This document shows, one piece after another, positions 1-8,648 of a stretch of 64,000 bases of DNA. Position 1 is the stretch's first letter; each line of letters opens with the position of its first letter. Both the position numbers and the translations under genes were made by a program. The notes under the pieces are model-generated. The model had not been told where the DNA came from. It saw only the letters and a program-made list of their open reading frames with translations, and did no database searches. Source of the DNA: Bacteroidaceae bacterium (GTDB lineage Bacteria > Bacteroidota > Bacteroidia > Bacteroidales > Bacteroidaceae); contig JAGAYF010000040.1 of assembly GCA_017940605.1 (NCBI GenBank), positions 1 to 64,000 of the forward strand. Reading direction: 5' to 3'.

Positions 1-2
1 AA

Positions 3-338
3 TACGGCGACAGCACCGTCACGGTGTGCCACAGCCGCACGCACAACCTGCGGGAGGTCTGCGCCAGTGCCGACATCCTCATTGCCGCCATAGGACGCCC
101 CGCATTTGTCACGGCCGACATGGTCAAGGAGGGGGCAACGGTCATCGATGTGGGTACGACCCGCATTGCCGACCCCACACGCAAGAGCGGCTTCCGCCTG
201 CAGGGTGACGTCGACTTTGAGCACGTCGCCCCCAAGTGCGAAGCCATAACGCCCGTCCCGGGCGGCGTGGGGCCCATGACCATCTGCATGCTCATGCAGA
301 ACACCCTGCTGGCCGGTGCAAAGGCCATCTATTCCTGA
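3..338 (+). CDS. folD: FolD, C-terminal part (window edge)
   Basis: This is the C-terminal part of methylenetetrahydrofolate dehydrogenase/cyclohydrolase, the cytoplasmic enzyme that interconverts 5,10-methylene- and 10-formyl-tetrahydrofolate with NADP. The reading frame is already open at base 3, so the N-terminal catalytic half lies outside the window. Visible family marks are CHSRT near the NADP-binding region, [16 protein letters not shown], and the C-terminal signature [12 protein letters not shown]. The gene ends at a TGA and is followed by a strong hairpin. The identification rests on the family signature; only the missing N-terminus is unknown. Confidence 0.95.
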   Translation, partial: YGDSTVTVCHSRTHNLREVCASADILIAAIGRPAFVTADMVKEGATVIDVGTTRIADPTRKSGFRLQGDVDFEHVAPKCEAITPVPGGVGPMTICMLMQNTLLAGAKAIYS

Positions 339-410
339 CGCGAAGCACACACAGGACCGGCCCTGTCACAGGAATACAACCGACATTCACCCCTGCCGCA
401 AACAAGAACC

Positions 411-445
411 ACCGCCGGCACTCAACAAGAATGAGTGCCGGCGGT
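411..445. terminator. Hairpin between convergent folD and the broken BspA-like gene
   Basis: A perfect 13-base stem, ACCGCCGGCACTC (411-423) and its complement (433-445), with a 9-base loop, is followed by a short T-rich stretch on the plus strand. It sits between genes that point at each other and probably ends transcription from folD. Confidence 0.75.
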
Positions 446-474
446 ACTTTACGTTGATGATGGCCACTCCGCAG

Positions 475-1686
475 CTATCTGACCCATACCTTGCGACTAC
501 CGCGAATATATACACCCTGCTGTGTGGGCGTGCTCTGCAGCTTGCGTCCATTAAGGTCGTACCATGGGGCATCGTCTGCCTGTCCCGTGCTGACAACCTG
601 AATGCCATTGGGGCCTTTCTTGGTGAAGTAGCCTGTCTCGGGATTCGCCATTCTACCATCGGTCTTCGTCTCATCATACGGAACTGCCCCCTTGAGGTTG
701 ATGCAGCCATAGAACATGCTGTATGTTATTGATACAGTCTATGCAACATTGCAATAAATAGTTCTCAAGTTGGAACAGTCTCGGAACATTTCGCTCAAGA
801 AAGGCACATCAGTCACATTGAAGTTGCTCACATCAAGGCTCGTCAGACTGGAGCAACCATAGAACATTTTGCTCATGGTTCTCACCTTGGCTGTATTGAA
901 ATGGCTCACGTCAAGGCTCGTCAAGCCAGAACAGCAATAAAACATTCCACCCATGTTAGTCACCTTCTTCGTATTGAAACCGCTCACGTCTAGGCGGGTC
1001 AAACCCGAACAATTTTGGAACATGCCATACATATCTGTCACATTGGCCGTATTGAAACTGCTTACATCCAAGCTGGTCATGCCAGAGCAGCCACTAAACA
1101 TAAAGCCCATGCTGGTCACATTGGCCGTACTAAAATTACTCACATCAAGGACGGACAGCTTGAAACAGCCACTGAACATAGAGCCCATGCTGGTCACATT
1201 GGCCGTATTGAAATTGCTCACGTCAAGACTGGTCAGGCCAGAGCAGCCGCTAAACATAGAGCCCATTCTAGTCACATTGGCCGTATTGAAATGGCTCAAG
1301 TCAAGACCAACCAACTTGGAACAGCCACTGAACATTTCTTGCATATTGGTCACCTCCGACGTATTCAGGTTCTCCATGCCTTCTATGGCAATCAAGTTGC
1401 TACATCCGGCAAACCACATTTTGCAACTGGTAGGGCGGGCATCACTGAATGACGGATCAAACACAGCCATTTCTATCTGACCAGAGCGACGACTCCAAAA
1501 CCATTCTTTTATTTGTCTCACATCCCACGAAGTCTTGCCATCGGGTGTAAATTCACCGTACTTGAACATGAGTGTTCTGTTGTCGTACTGAACATAGGCC
1601 ACCACGTCGGCCAGGGTGCGTTCTGGCAGCAAGGCCAACAGGCAGATAAAGAACAGTAACAGTGTCTTCTTTTTCATCATGTGCAT
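475..1686 (-). pseudogene. BspA-like leucine-rich-repeat surface protein (DUF285) split by an in-frame TAG
   Basis: A signal peptide (MKKKTLLLFFICLLALLP; the start could be 1686, 1680 or 1677) is followed by about ten 26-residue DUF285 repeats of the form MFxGCSxLTSLDVSxFNTxxVTxM. The 78-base DNA period is visible at about 780-1400. A TAG at 739-741 stops the frame after IYCNVA. The same frame continues without a break through TVSITYSMFYGC, a tenth repeat, to a Prevotella-style C-terminus (WYDLNGRK, GVYIRGSRKVWVR) ending at 475. Related proteins usually have a tryptophan near this point, so a TGG to TAG change is the simplest cause. BspA-like proteins act in adhesion. The truncated product would lose the C-terminal sorting region and probably not be anchored. 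Other genes here end in TAG, so amber recoding is unlikely. Confidence 0.85.
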
Positions 1687-1831
1687 ATCTTTCCTTTTAT
1701 GGTCTTTGTTGGTTTCTACCTTTTCATTCTCTTGTTTTCTTCTTCACATCCTCCCCCTAGCCGAAGTGATCCTATATTATATAATATGGTATAGAGAACA
1801 GAGCGTGACATGTGTTTTTGGGAATAGGCCG

Positions 1832-2905
1832 TCAGAACCTGACGTCACTGTACAAGGGATAGTGGTCGGATATCCACTTGCAGTTGCTGGCGTACTTGTA
1901 CTGGTAGTTGTCCACATGGTAGGTCTCGACGATGGCGTTGCGATAGAAGATATGGTCCAGTGTCTTGAGGTTGGTGTCACGGTATCCGTTGTAGGTGATG
2001 GCCTGCACGCCGTCGGACACCAGCGCCGTGCTGGCGGCATGGTTCATGTAGGCCTTCAGCGGGTCGAGGATGGCATTGGTGTAGTTCAGGTTGAGATCGC
2101 CGCACAGAAATGCGGGCAACGTACCGCCGGTCTTTTCCTGTATGCTGCTGATAATCATGTCAACGGCATGGCCCATGGCCTCAGGGGCCGAGGGCGGAAA
2201 GTGCGTGCAGTATACATAGAAACGCTTATTGCGGTCATTGGGATCGTAGAACTGCACCCACAGCGTAACCTTGGCCGTCTTGGCATCCCAACTCAGGCTG
2301 GACACGTTGGGTGTCTCGCTGAACCAGAACTTATCCCACGAGGCCACCCTCACCTTGTTCTTCTTGTACATAACCACGTCGCGCTGGCCGCCGTTGCTCG
2401 TATTTCCGTCCTTCGGAAAGAGGACTTGGCTGTACTCAGGCAGGGCCTTTTCCAGGTAGGCGGCCTGGGTCTTGCGGCACTCCTGCAGGCAGATAATGTC
2501 AGGATTGATTTCACTGACCATCTTCTGGATGGCTGCGGCACGCACGCCGGTGAATGTATTGTACTCGGGTTCTTCCTGCTTGTCCTCGCGAATGTTGAAC
2601 TGCATAATACGCAGGCTCATGGTGGTGCTGGAGGGCACTTCAAACTGACTGAACTGTACCTTGTCGAGGCTGTGCACCTTGAATTGCCGCTCGGTGTTAT
2701 CCTTCAGCATGACGCTGACCAGCCAGTTGTCCAGATAGTCCTTGATGTCGACCTTTTGCGTCGTTATCTTCTGCACATCCTCCTTGAGGAAGCCCACAGC
2801 GGTCGTGTCCTTCATGCCTATGCTGATGAGATTGCGCTGGACATTCTGCGCCTGACCGACCGCAAGTGCGAGGCAGAATGCTATGAGGGAAATTATCTTG
2901 TTCAT
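1832..2905 (-). CDS. Secreted endonuclease/exonuclease/phosphatase-fold protein
   Basis: This is a 357-residue exported member of the EEP (DNase I/exonuclease III-like) superfamily. The start was set at 2905, where MNKIISLIAFCLALAVGQAQ gives a clean signal peptide; the open frame runs further upstream but overlaps the previous gene. Residues about 30-85 form a small N-terminal module (SVMLKDNTERQFKVHSLDKVQF). The EEP domain follows with MQFNIR, the metal-binding ICLQE, GDLNLN, LDHIF and ISDHYP, so all the usual catalytic positions are present. The substrate (nucleic acid, phosphoinositide or other phosphodiester) cannot be told from sequence. It lies 41 bases after the 2947 gene and is probably cotranscribed with it. 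No C-terminal sorting domain is seen. Confidence 0.85.
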   Translation of the reverse strand: MNKIISLIAFCLALAVGQAQNVQRNLISIGMKDTTAVGFLKEDVQKITTQKVDIKDYLDNWLVSVMLKDNTERQFKVHSLDKVQFSQFEVPSSTTMSLRIMQFNIREDKQEEPEYNTFTGVRAAAIQKMVSEINPDIICLQECRKTQAAYLEKALPEYSQVLFPKDGNTSNGGQRDVVMYKKNKVRVASWDKFWFSETPNVSSLSWDAKTAKVTLWVQFYDPNDRNKRFYVYCTHFPPSAPEAMGHAVDMIISSIQEKTGGTLPAFLCGDLNLNYTNAILDPLKAYMNHAASTALVSDGVQAITYNGYRDTNLKTLDHIFYRNAIVETYHVDNYQYKYASNCKWISDHYPLYSDVRF

Positions 2906-2946
2906 CTTTTCTTGTCTTTTTATTCGTGTCAGATTGTTTATGAACT

Positions 2947-3429
2947 TCATTTCTTCATTACCTTGAATGCTTGTCCGTCTGTCCTCAGCAAGTAGACTCC
3001 CTTGGGCAGGTGGGATAGCGATACCTCGGCCTGTCCGTCCTGAGTAGCCTCGACAGTCAGCACCACCCTGCCGTCCAAAGAGCACACCTGCACCTTGCCC
3101 GAAGCCTTCAGGCCGTTCAGGGAAAAGCCGTCGTTACCCACCTGGCGCAGTTCCAGGTTACTTGCAGGCATCCTTACAGACCGCACATCCGTTAGGTCCA
3201 GCTCCTTCACGACATAGTACATCTCGGCAATCTCGCTGAATGCATACGTATAGGACACCGCACCCGCCTCAGCCTTCATATTGTCACCCTCAAAGGTTAC
3301 CTGAGGTGTATCCTCTAGGTTCAGTGTGATGCTCGTGCCACTTTTCAGCACAACTACCAGCGATTCTGCCTGCGCCCACAGACCTGTCTGCGCAAACAAA
3401 AGGCATATCAACAAAAATACTTTCTTCAT
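2947..3429 (-). CDS. Small secreted protein with a T9SS type A-like sorting domain
   Basis: This 160-residue protein has a signal peptide (MKKVFLLICLLFAQTGLWAQ) and an N-terminal module (LVVVLKSGTSITLNLEDTPQVTF) that resembles the module at the start of the downstream EEP protein. Its C-terminal 70 residues fit the T9SS sorting domain pattern: VCSLDGRVV, then LSHLPKGVYLLRTDG and FKVMKK at the very end. The protein is nearly all module plus sorting tail with no enzyme domain between them. It is the first gene of a two-gene operon with the EEP protein. The function is unknown. Confidence 0.7.
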   Translation of the reverse strand: MKKVFLLICLLFAQTGLWAQAESLVVVLKSGTSITLNLEDTPQVTFEGDNMKAEAGAVSYTYAFSEIAEMYYVVKELDLTDVRSVRMPASNLELRQVGNDGFSLNGLKASGKVQVCSLDGRVVLTVEATQDGQAEVSLSHLPKGVYLLRTDGQAFKVMKK

Positions 3430-3459
3430 CTTTCAATAGGGAGTTAATTCTTTGCACTG

Positions 3460-3467
3460 CAAAGATA
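3460..3467 (-). promoter_or_regulatory. -7 element for the 3429-1832 operon
   Basis: TATCTTTG on the minus strand matches the Bacteroidetes -7 element TAnnTTTG, about 30 bases before the start of the small secreted protein. No clear -33 TTTG was found at the usual distance. Confidence 0.5.
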
Positions 3468-3547
3468 CAAAGTATCATACGAAAGGCGTTATTTCCACCT
3501 ATTTTTTTGACAAACCGCACCCATCTTCATAAAAAACGCACGTTTTA

Positions 3548-3579
3548 TTTGGCCATAAAATCAATAATTCGTAACTTTG
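3548..3579 (+). promoter_or_regulatory. Promoter of tRNA-His
   Basis: TTTG at 3548-3551, a 20-base spacer and TAACTTTG at 3572-3579 match the Bacteroidetes primary sigma factor consensus (TTTG, N19-21, TAnnTTTG). The tRNA begins about 30 bases downstream. Confidence 0.75.
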
Positions 3580-3610
3580 CACCGCTTAAAAAGCTTAATG
3601 CTTTCAACTG

Positions 3611-3684
3611 GTGCCCGTAGTTCAGTTGGTTAGAGCGTCAGATTGTGGTTCTGAATGTCGTCGGTTCGAATCCGACCGGGCACC
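3611..3684 (+). tRNA. tRNA-His (GTG anticodon)
   Basis: The cloverleaf runs from the acceptor GTGCCCG to CGGGCAC, with a D arm containing AGTTGGTTAGA, an anticodon stem TCAGA/TCTGA holding the loop TTGTGGT (anticodon GTG), and a T arm with GGTTCGAATCC. The base before the acceptor (3610) is G and the discriminator (3684) is C, the G-1:C73 pair typical of tRNA-His. A CCA end is not clearly encoded. Confidence 0.97.
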
Positions 3685-3829
3685 CACCTCAAGCATCCGC
3701 CTGCACATCTCAAGTGCAGGCGGATGCTTTGCCTTCATAGGGAACAAACAGGGAGTTGTCAGCCACCATTTGGAGGGCACAAATCCAAATATTTATGACA
3801 AAAGGAGACGCTATCTGCTTTTTTTTGTG

Positions 3830-3837
3830 TAAGTTTG
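3830..3837 (+). promoter_or_regulatory. -7 element for the 3862 gene
   Basis: TAAGTTTG matches the Bacteroidetes -7 element and lies about 25 bases before the chosen ATG at 3862. This favours the 3862 start over the in-frame ATG at 3835, which would overlap the element. Confidence 0.55.
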
Positions 3838-3861
3838 CAGCACAAAAATCGGACACAGAAC

Positions 3862-4341
3862 ATGAAACGTCTCAGCATCCTATCCCTACTGCTCCTCCTG
3901 ACAACGTTAGGCATGGCCCGAAACAAGGCCAATGAAGACAAAGGTACTTCACAGAAAGACATCTATATGTTTGGCGTTGCCTACAACTACATGGACTCCA
4001 TCACCTACGTCACAAACGTAGACCACATTGCCAATGCTTTCTTTGACAACAACACGGGATACATTGACGGCATTGACCTGTACACCAACCAACTGGAGAC
4101 CCACCTCCTGCAACAGGGACATGCAGGCTACATTTGCACCACCTTCTATGCTGCCAAGCGGAAGAAAGCCGAGAAGGAATTCCTCAAAATCAAGAAAAAA
4201 CTCTACAAGAAAAAATATACACAGGTACTCCCCCTGGGTGATTTTTCCTATCAGTTCATTTCTACTGAGAACATCTACCGTAACTACGTCAAGCCCAAGC
4301 AAGGCGACGACGACACCCAAGACCTACAGACAGATCAATAG
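3862..4341 (+). CDS. Uncharacterised exported protein
   Basis: This is a 159-residue protein with a signal peptide (MKRLSILSLLLLLTTLGMA). The start was moved 27 bases in from the longest frame because the signal peptide begins there and a -7 element sits just upstream. The mature part contains KDIYMFGVAYNYMDSITYVTNVDHI and a very lysine-rich stretch around residues 105-125 (FYAAKRKKAEKEF, KKKLYKKKY), which suggests an alpha-helical surface. I do not recognise the family. It precedes a large secreted protein by 79 bases, and the two may form an operon. Confidence 0.7.
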   Translation: MKRLSILSLLLLLTTLGMARNKANEDKGTSQKDIYMFGVAYNYMDSITYVTNVDHIANAFFDNNTGYIDGIDLYTNQLETHLLQQGHAGYICTTFYAAKRKKAEKEFLKIKKKLYKKKYTQVLPLGDFSYQFISTENIYRNYVKPKQGDDDTQDLQTDQ

Positions 4342-4420
4342 GCATTCAGATACCATTCTGCATTTCCATTGCCCACCCCACCCCAATATTGGGTTGCACA
4401 CAATGCCTTGAGTACAGCAA

Positions 4421-6292
4421 ATGATGAAACAATCAGAAAAACGCCCCAACTACTCACTCAGGCACTTCCTCTTGTTGCTCATCATTGCCCTGTCATTGTC
4501 TCCCCTGCACACCCCTGCACAAGTTACATTCCCGTCCCAACCCAAGATGGTCCGCATCCATACCTTGGAGGACCTGAATGAGCAGGACCAATATGCCCTC
4601 ATTGCCAAAATTGATGGAAAAGGGGCGATGCTTTCCACCCAAACGAATGGAAAGAAACTCCTTCCGCGTTTCATATCTCCCCTTGAGAACCCAATAGACG
4701 TTCCCACCATTTCATGTATATGGAAATTCCAGAAGTCAGGAACAGACAAATGGACCTTGTGGACGTTGTCAGGACAAGCAATAGTACAGAATAGCACCAA
4801 CGACATCGCCCTTTCTGCCCAATCGGCCCAAGCCACCATCTTCAATATCACAGCTACTGACGGTATATTTAGACTAGCTTCAGTAAAGGATGAAAAAGGA
4901 CGATGCCTAATGTACCATACCAGTATGGACTACTTTGGTTTTTTCATACCTGAGAGCTATCTGAATGACTTTCACATATACAGATACGCCACTGACACGC
5001 TTCAGGCTGAGGTAACCGATATCCCTGCTGACTTTTGCTTTGCCTATACCGACACACTGACGGGAAAGGCCCTATTGGCCGACGAAAGTGGCTCATTCCG
5101 ATGGACTCCCATCAAGAACTACACGCTAAGGAACGAATCACTGGCCGCCGACGCACCATGTTCCCTTTGGACTGTTGATACACAAGGCCATTTGTCAGAC
5201 CAACACGGGCGCATCCCCTTCCCCACGCCCTATGGCTACCAATGGAAGATGACCCATGGCATCCCCGTACTCTGCAATGCCGACGGAGAAGGCAAAGTCC
5301 TGGCCTGTTCCGCTGACAATCCCGATAACGTCACATTGCAGGACACCAGAAACGTCCATTCATCGGGCATTCGAATACTGCAAATCCGTCCAATAGCCCC
5401 GTCCCCACAGACCATCCCCTTGGAAAACGGCCTGTACCGTATGGAAGGAGGCTGGAGCGTACCCCAACTGCAACAATTGCAGGTTGACCACCGCGCTCGG
5501 GAGATTGATTTCACCCTGGCATGGCTTCCCAAGGGCATGCCAACAGTCCAACTTGGCAGCAGTCCCAACTGCGTCCTCTATTTTTCCGCTGCCGATTCTT
5601 CGGCAGTCCACCCCAACCAGTCCAATGCCATTTCGTGCAGTTCGCAGGGCAACCAACTTATCCGCAGCATGGTCCTGACTGACAGGAAACCCTACTATTT
5701 TTCCCGTTCCTTTCACATCCATGACAACCAAATGGGCTACGAAAGGACTTTCACCGACTCCAATTGGAACACCTGCGTCCTGCCCTTTACCGTCGCCGAC
5801 GAAGAAGGCATCTGCACCATTATGCGCTATCAGGGTCGCTCCGAAAGCAGCATCTACTTCGCACAGGACACCCACATCAAGCCCTACGAACTGCAATTGA
5901 TCAAGTTCCCTGACATTACTTCGGCTGAAGAAGTCCTGTTTATGGCCGATGAGCAGACCATCCAACCTACTCCCGACACATTACACTGGCAAGCCACCGA
6001 CACAACGTTTCTCATTACCAACCCTTTCATTTATGTATTGGACAATGACGGGACCTCTTTCGTACACCCCCAGGCAGGAAGTTTTCTCTATCCCTTCAGA
6101 GGGTACGTCACAGGCACAAACAGCACACAGCGCAGCTTGCCTTGGCAAACAGTTCCCCTTAACTCCATTCGGCATCACGCAGGAAAAACCACCAATCAAC
6201 CTGCCCTCTATGACTTGCAAGGGAAAAAGCTGTCCGCACCTCCAGCCAAGGGGCTTTACATAACCCGCCGAAGAATCCTGTTTCAGAAATAA
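4421..6292 (+). CDS. Large secreted protein with a Prevotella-type C-terminus
   Basis: This is a 623-residue exported protein (signal peptide about residues 12-33, with LLLLIIALSLSPLHTPAQ). No enzyme domain was recognised. Residues around 430-455 carry YERTFTDSNWNTCVLPF, a motif common in Prevotella surface proteins. The C-terminus (LYDLQGKKL, AKGLYITRRRILFQK) resembles the short variant of the T9SS-associated tail seen in the BspA-like gene at 475. A degenerate copy of the segment coding for the YERTFTDSN motif lies at about 8471-8560. The function is unknown; a surface-exposed or secreted role is an inference. Confidence 0.7.
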   Translation: MMKQSEKRPNYSLRHFLLLLIIALSLSPLHTPAQVTFPSQPKMVRIHTLEDLNEQDQYALIAKIDGKGAMLSTQTNGKKLLPRFISPLENPIDVPTISCIWKFQKSGTDKWTLWTLSGQAIVQNSTNDIALSAQSAQATIFNITATDGIFRLASVKDEKGRCLMYHTSMDYFGFFIPESYLNDFHIYRYATDTLQAEVTDIPADFCFAYTDTLTGKALLADESGSFRWTPIKNYTLRNESLAADAPCSLWTVDTQGHLSDQHGRIPFPTPYGYQWKMTHGIPVLCNADGEGKVLACSADNPDNVTLQDTRNVHSSGIRILQIRPIAPSPQTIPLENGLYRMEGGWSVPQLQQLQVDHRAREIDFTLAWLPKGMPTVQLGSSPNCVLYFSAADSSAVHPNQSNAISCSSQGNQLIRSMVLTDRKPYYFSRSFHIHDNQMGYERTFTDSNWNTCVLPFTVADEEGICTIMRYQGRSESSIYFAQDTHIKPYELQLIKFPDITSAEEVLFMADEQTIQPTPDTLHWQATDTTFLITNPFIYVLDNDGTSFVHPQAGSFLYPFRGYVTGTNSTQRSLPWQTVPLNSIRHHAGKTTNQPALYDLQGKKLSAPPAKGLYITRRRILFQK

Positions 6293-6314
6293 CCTAAAAA
6301 CATTTCCATACATT

Positions 6315-6728
6315 ATGCTAATTGCAGTCGATTTTGACGGAACTATCGTCACCCATGAGTACCCCAACATAGGCAAGGAAGTACCTTTTGCCATTGCCAC
6401 GTTGAAACAATTGATTAAGGATGGTCACCGACTCGTCCTATGGACCAACCGCAAAGGAGAGCTGTTGGAAGAAGCCTTGGAATGGTGTCGCAAACGAGGA
6501 GTAGAGTTCTACGCTGCCAACAAAAACTATCCTGAGGAAGACGAAAAGACGACTACCGAACCCCGCAAGATTAAAGTAGACCTTTTCATTGACGACCGCA
6601 ACGTTGGAGGTCTGCCCGATTGGGGCATCATCTACGAATTGATTACCCACAGAATGACACTGGCTGAGTACATCATGAATCATACAGGGCAATCGGTAGC
6701 CCCCAAGAAGAAGCATTGGTGGTTCTAG
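6315..6728 (+). CDS. HAD-superfamily phosphatase, BT0820-like
   Basis: This is a 137-residue cytoplasmic protein of the haloacid dehalogenase superfamily. The N-terminal motif I is VDFDGTIV (D6 nucleophile, D8), motif II is LVLWTNR, and the acidic motif is VDLFIDDRNVGG. The short, nearly capless form and the wording VTHEYPNIGKEVPFAI match the Bacteroides BT0820-type phosphatases. The physiological substrate is not known. It starts 22 bases after the secreted protein and is followed by a strong terminator, so it may be the last gene of that transcript. Confidence 0.85.
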   Translation: MLIAVDFDGTIVTHEYPNIGKEVPFAIATLKQLIKDGHRLVLWTNRKGELLEEALEWCRKRGVEFYAANKNYPEEDEKTTTEPRKIKVDLFIDDRNVGGLPDWGIIYELITHRMTLAEYIMNHTGQSVAPKKKHWWF

Positions 6729-6781
6729 CCTGTAGTCCTACTGACCGAAGTCACGCATTCCTCTGAGAAGAAAGTAGTAAG

Positions 6782-6826
6782 AAAAATCACGACAAATTGC
6801 CTAGCATACAATTTGTCGTGATTTTT
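6782..6826. terminator. Bidirectional terminator
   Basis: An 18-base perfect stem, 6782-6799 against 6809-6826, has A-runs on one side and T-runs on the other. It therefore works as an intrinsic terminator in both directions between the plus-strand phosphatase and the minus-strand glycosidase. Confidence 0.9.
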
Positions 6827-6920
6827 TTGTCACATGCATTTGGGTAATGCAATTAGCGAAGTTAGGAAAGTATTCATCCCCATGGATTTTAACGTTCCCT
6901 GCCAACGATGGCAAATAAAC

Positions 6921-8354
6921 TCAAATTCCCGAGGTATACTTAATTTCCTTTTTTTCAATAATAAGCACTGGCGCATCCCACAGTGGGACGTTAGTTAGTT
7001 TCATCTTCTCGCCAGGATATTGTCCAACAACCAATGAAGACATATCGTGTACATTGCCAGTCACTAAGTCAACGTAGACAATGTCATGAATGTTGATGCC
7101 GTGAATAATGACCGACACGTTCTGCCGTTCCAAAGAAGCTTGTGGTATCTCATCACTGAACCACAACATGTAGCCTATCGTCTTCTTCCCTTTTTGCAGG
7201 CCTATGGAACTGATGGTTTTGCCACATTGGCTTTCAGCCTTGATTTCGCAATTAGGTGTAATGTCGGAACTCAGCACACTGGCCATATGCTGGACACCAT
7301 GGTAAGACGGCCGTTTGTAGATAGGCTCGTTCTTAAGGTTCATCCTAATCATGCCGAAAGATTGTTGCATCCAGCCATAGTTCAAGTCCGCAAATGTGAA
7401 AATACTGGAAGGGATGCCCAGCTTGAAGTCGTTGACCATCCTACGCAAATCCCATTTCACCTGCTGATATTCTGTCCATTCTCGGTTCTTGAGTGCATGA
7501 CCGTACTCTAAGTGCGAGGGACAGCCAGACTCCCCTTGCAAGAGTTCTATACGGGAAGAATAGCTTTTGATCACATTACGCATCTCTATGATATATGGCG
7601 ATACGTCGTCGGGGTTAGCCCAATAGGCGTGGTATGTTACTTTGTCCATATACTGAAGGCCGTTTCTTTCCTGGATGCGGTCCATGGCCTTTCTCAGAAA
7701 AGCCATACGCGCAGGCGTACATAAGCCGAAGCCTGCAATGAGCACATTGCCGTCTTCCTGCCTAATAGCCTTGCCTGTTTCTACAAAGAGGTCGCCATAG
7801 TTTTCGGGAGCATTGATTCCTTTTCCACCATCCGGCTCGTTCCACACCTCGTACATGGTTACTTTCCCCTTGTATCGCCTGACGACAGCCCGCACATATT
7901 TTGTCCATGCATTCATGGTTGCCTTATCTGTAAAAATCTTGGCGTTCAGGTCTATGTCTGACGCATAGAGCGGATTGCCGTAGCATAGGCACATCCAAGG
8001 TTTGAGCCCTTCGGAGAGTAATCCGTCCACTATGCTGTCCAACCACAAAAAGTCGTATTGTCCCTTGACGTGTTCCGTCTTGGCCCAACCGCTTTGGATA
8101 CGGGCATAGCCTACTCCCAAGTCTTTAAGGTACGGCTTGTATTTGGAAAAATCGCTATAGTCGCGGTCCAGGGTCTCGCATCCTATTGACCACCAAGATT
8201 TTCCACTTCCGTCAGAAGATATTGTCTTCAGTTTCCCTATGACGGGAAGGTTGGCGGCATGGCTGTTCAGCTTAGTCCATGTAACGCTTTCCCTGAGTTG
8301 TGCATTGAGTGTCAGGCAAAGGAAAAGAGCTGGTATAATAACATAGTGTTTCAT
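6921..8354 (-). CDS. Secreted clan GH-A glycoside hydrolase (GH39/GH5-like)
   Basis: This is a 477-residue exported enzyme (signal peptide MKHYVIIPALFLCLTLNAQ). It has the marks of a (beta/alpha)8 retaining glycosidase of clan GH-A: YEVWNEPDGG with the likely acid/base E173, and LLQGESG with the likely nucleophile E275. GYARIQSGW and VTYHAYW line the usual active-site barrel. The order and spacing resemble GH39 xylosidase-like proteins, but the exact family cannot be fixed by eye and GH5 or GH30 relatives are possible. Expected location is periplasm or surface. It stands alone, with its own -7 element upstream and a bidirectional terminator downstream. Confidence 0.8.
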   Translation of the reverse strand: MKHYVIIPALFLCLTLNAQLRESVTWTKLNSHAANLPVIGKLKTISSDGSGKSWWSIGCETLDRDYSDFSKYKPYLKDLGVGYARIQSGWAKTEHVKGQYDFLWLDSIVDGLLSEGLKPWMCLCYGNPLYASDIDLNAKIFTDKATMNAWTKYVRAVVRRYKGKVTMYEVWNEPDGGKGINAPENYGDLFVETGKAIRQEDGNVLIAGFGLCTPARMAFLRKAMDRIQERNGLQYMDKVTYHAYWANPDDVSPYIIEMRNVIKSYSSRIELLQGESGCPSHLEYGHALKNREWTEYQQVKWDLRRMVNDFKLGIPSSIFTFADLNYGWMQQSFGMIRMNLKNEPIYKRPSYHGVQHMASVLSSDITPNCEIKAESQCGKTISSIGLQKGKKTIGYMLWFSDEIPQASLERQNVSVIIHGINIHDIVYVDLVTGNVHDMSSLVVGQYPGEKMKLTNVPLWDAPVLIIEKKEIKYTSGI

Positions 8355-8385
8355 AATTATGGAGTATAATATGTATTTATGATGA

Positions 8386-8393
8386 CAAAATTA
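8386..8393 (-). promoter_or_regulatory. -7 element for the glycosidase
   Basis: TAATTTTG on the minus strand fits TAnnTTTG, 32 bases before the start at 8354. The flanking DNA is A+T rich; no good -33 box was seen. Confidence 0.5.
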
Positions 8394-8470
8394 GGTATTT
8401 TTTCTTTATTTTAAGATTATTCTGCTCTTTTTTATTATGCCATTATATGATTTAAATATTACTGTCCATG

Positions 8471-8610
8471 ATAACTATTCCCCCCTTTCCTTTCACATCC
8501 ATGACAACCCAAAGGGTTGCGAAAGAACATTCACCGATTCCAATTGAAATACCTGGGGTTCGGCCAACCGAAGTTGGGACAGCGTCACACATTCATCTGA
8601 GTTATTTCAG
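8471..8610 (+). pseudogene. Degenerate fragment related to the 4421-6292 gene and its 3' flank
   Basis: Within the 402-base gap between two minus-strand genes, 8471-8560 resembles 5701-5780 of the large secreted protein gene almost base for base, sharing for example TTTCACATCCATGACAACC and a near-identical run up to CCAATTG. It corresponds to the FHIHDN to ERTFTDSN coding segment but carries an in-frame stop and other changes. Just after it, GTCACACATTCATCTGAG (about 8585) resembles GTCACGCATTCCTCTGAG at about 6752, downstream of the HAD gene. The stretch is best read as a decayed remnant of a duplicated copy of that region. Confidence 0.6.
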
Positions 8611-8648
8611 AAAACTCGGGGACTTTTTTAAAAAACTCCCCGAGTTTT
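8611..8648 (-). terminator. Terminator after the DUF6057-like gene
   Basis: AAAACTCGGGGA (8611-8622) and its complement (8637-8648) form a perfect 12-base stem. The loop contains a self-complementary T6-A6 run, and T-runs lie on either side. It lies downstream of the minus-strand operon that ends at 8757. Confidence 0.8.

Noticed and set aside
739..741. Amber recoding as an explanation for the split BspA-like gene
   Set aside because: Several intact genes nearby end in TAG (for example the genes ending at 21723 and 34520) and prfA, which reads UAG, is present. A point mutation is simpler.
953..1480. Plus-strand open frames of 175 and 145 residues opposite the BspA-like gene
   Set aside because: They mirror the 78-base repeats of the minus-strand gene, have no family features and no promoter; they are antisense shadows.
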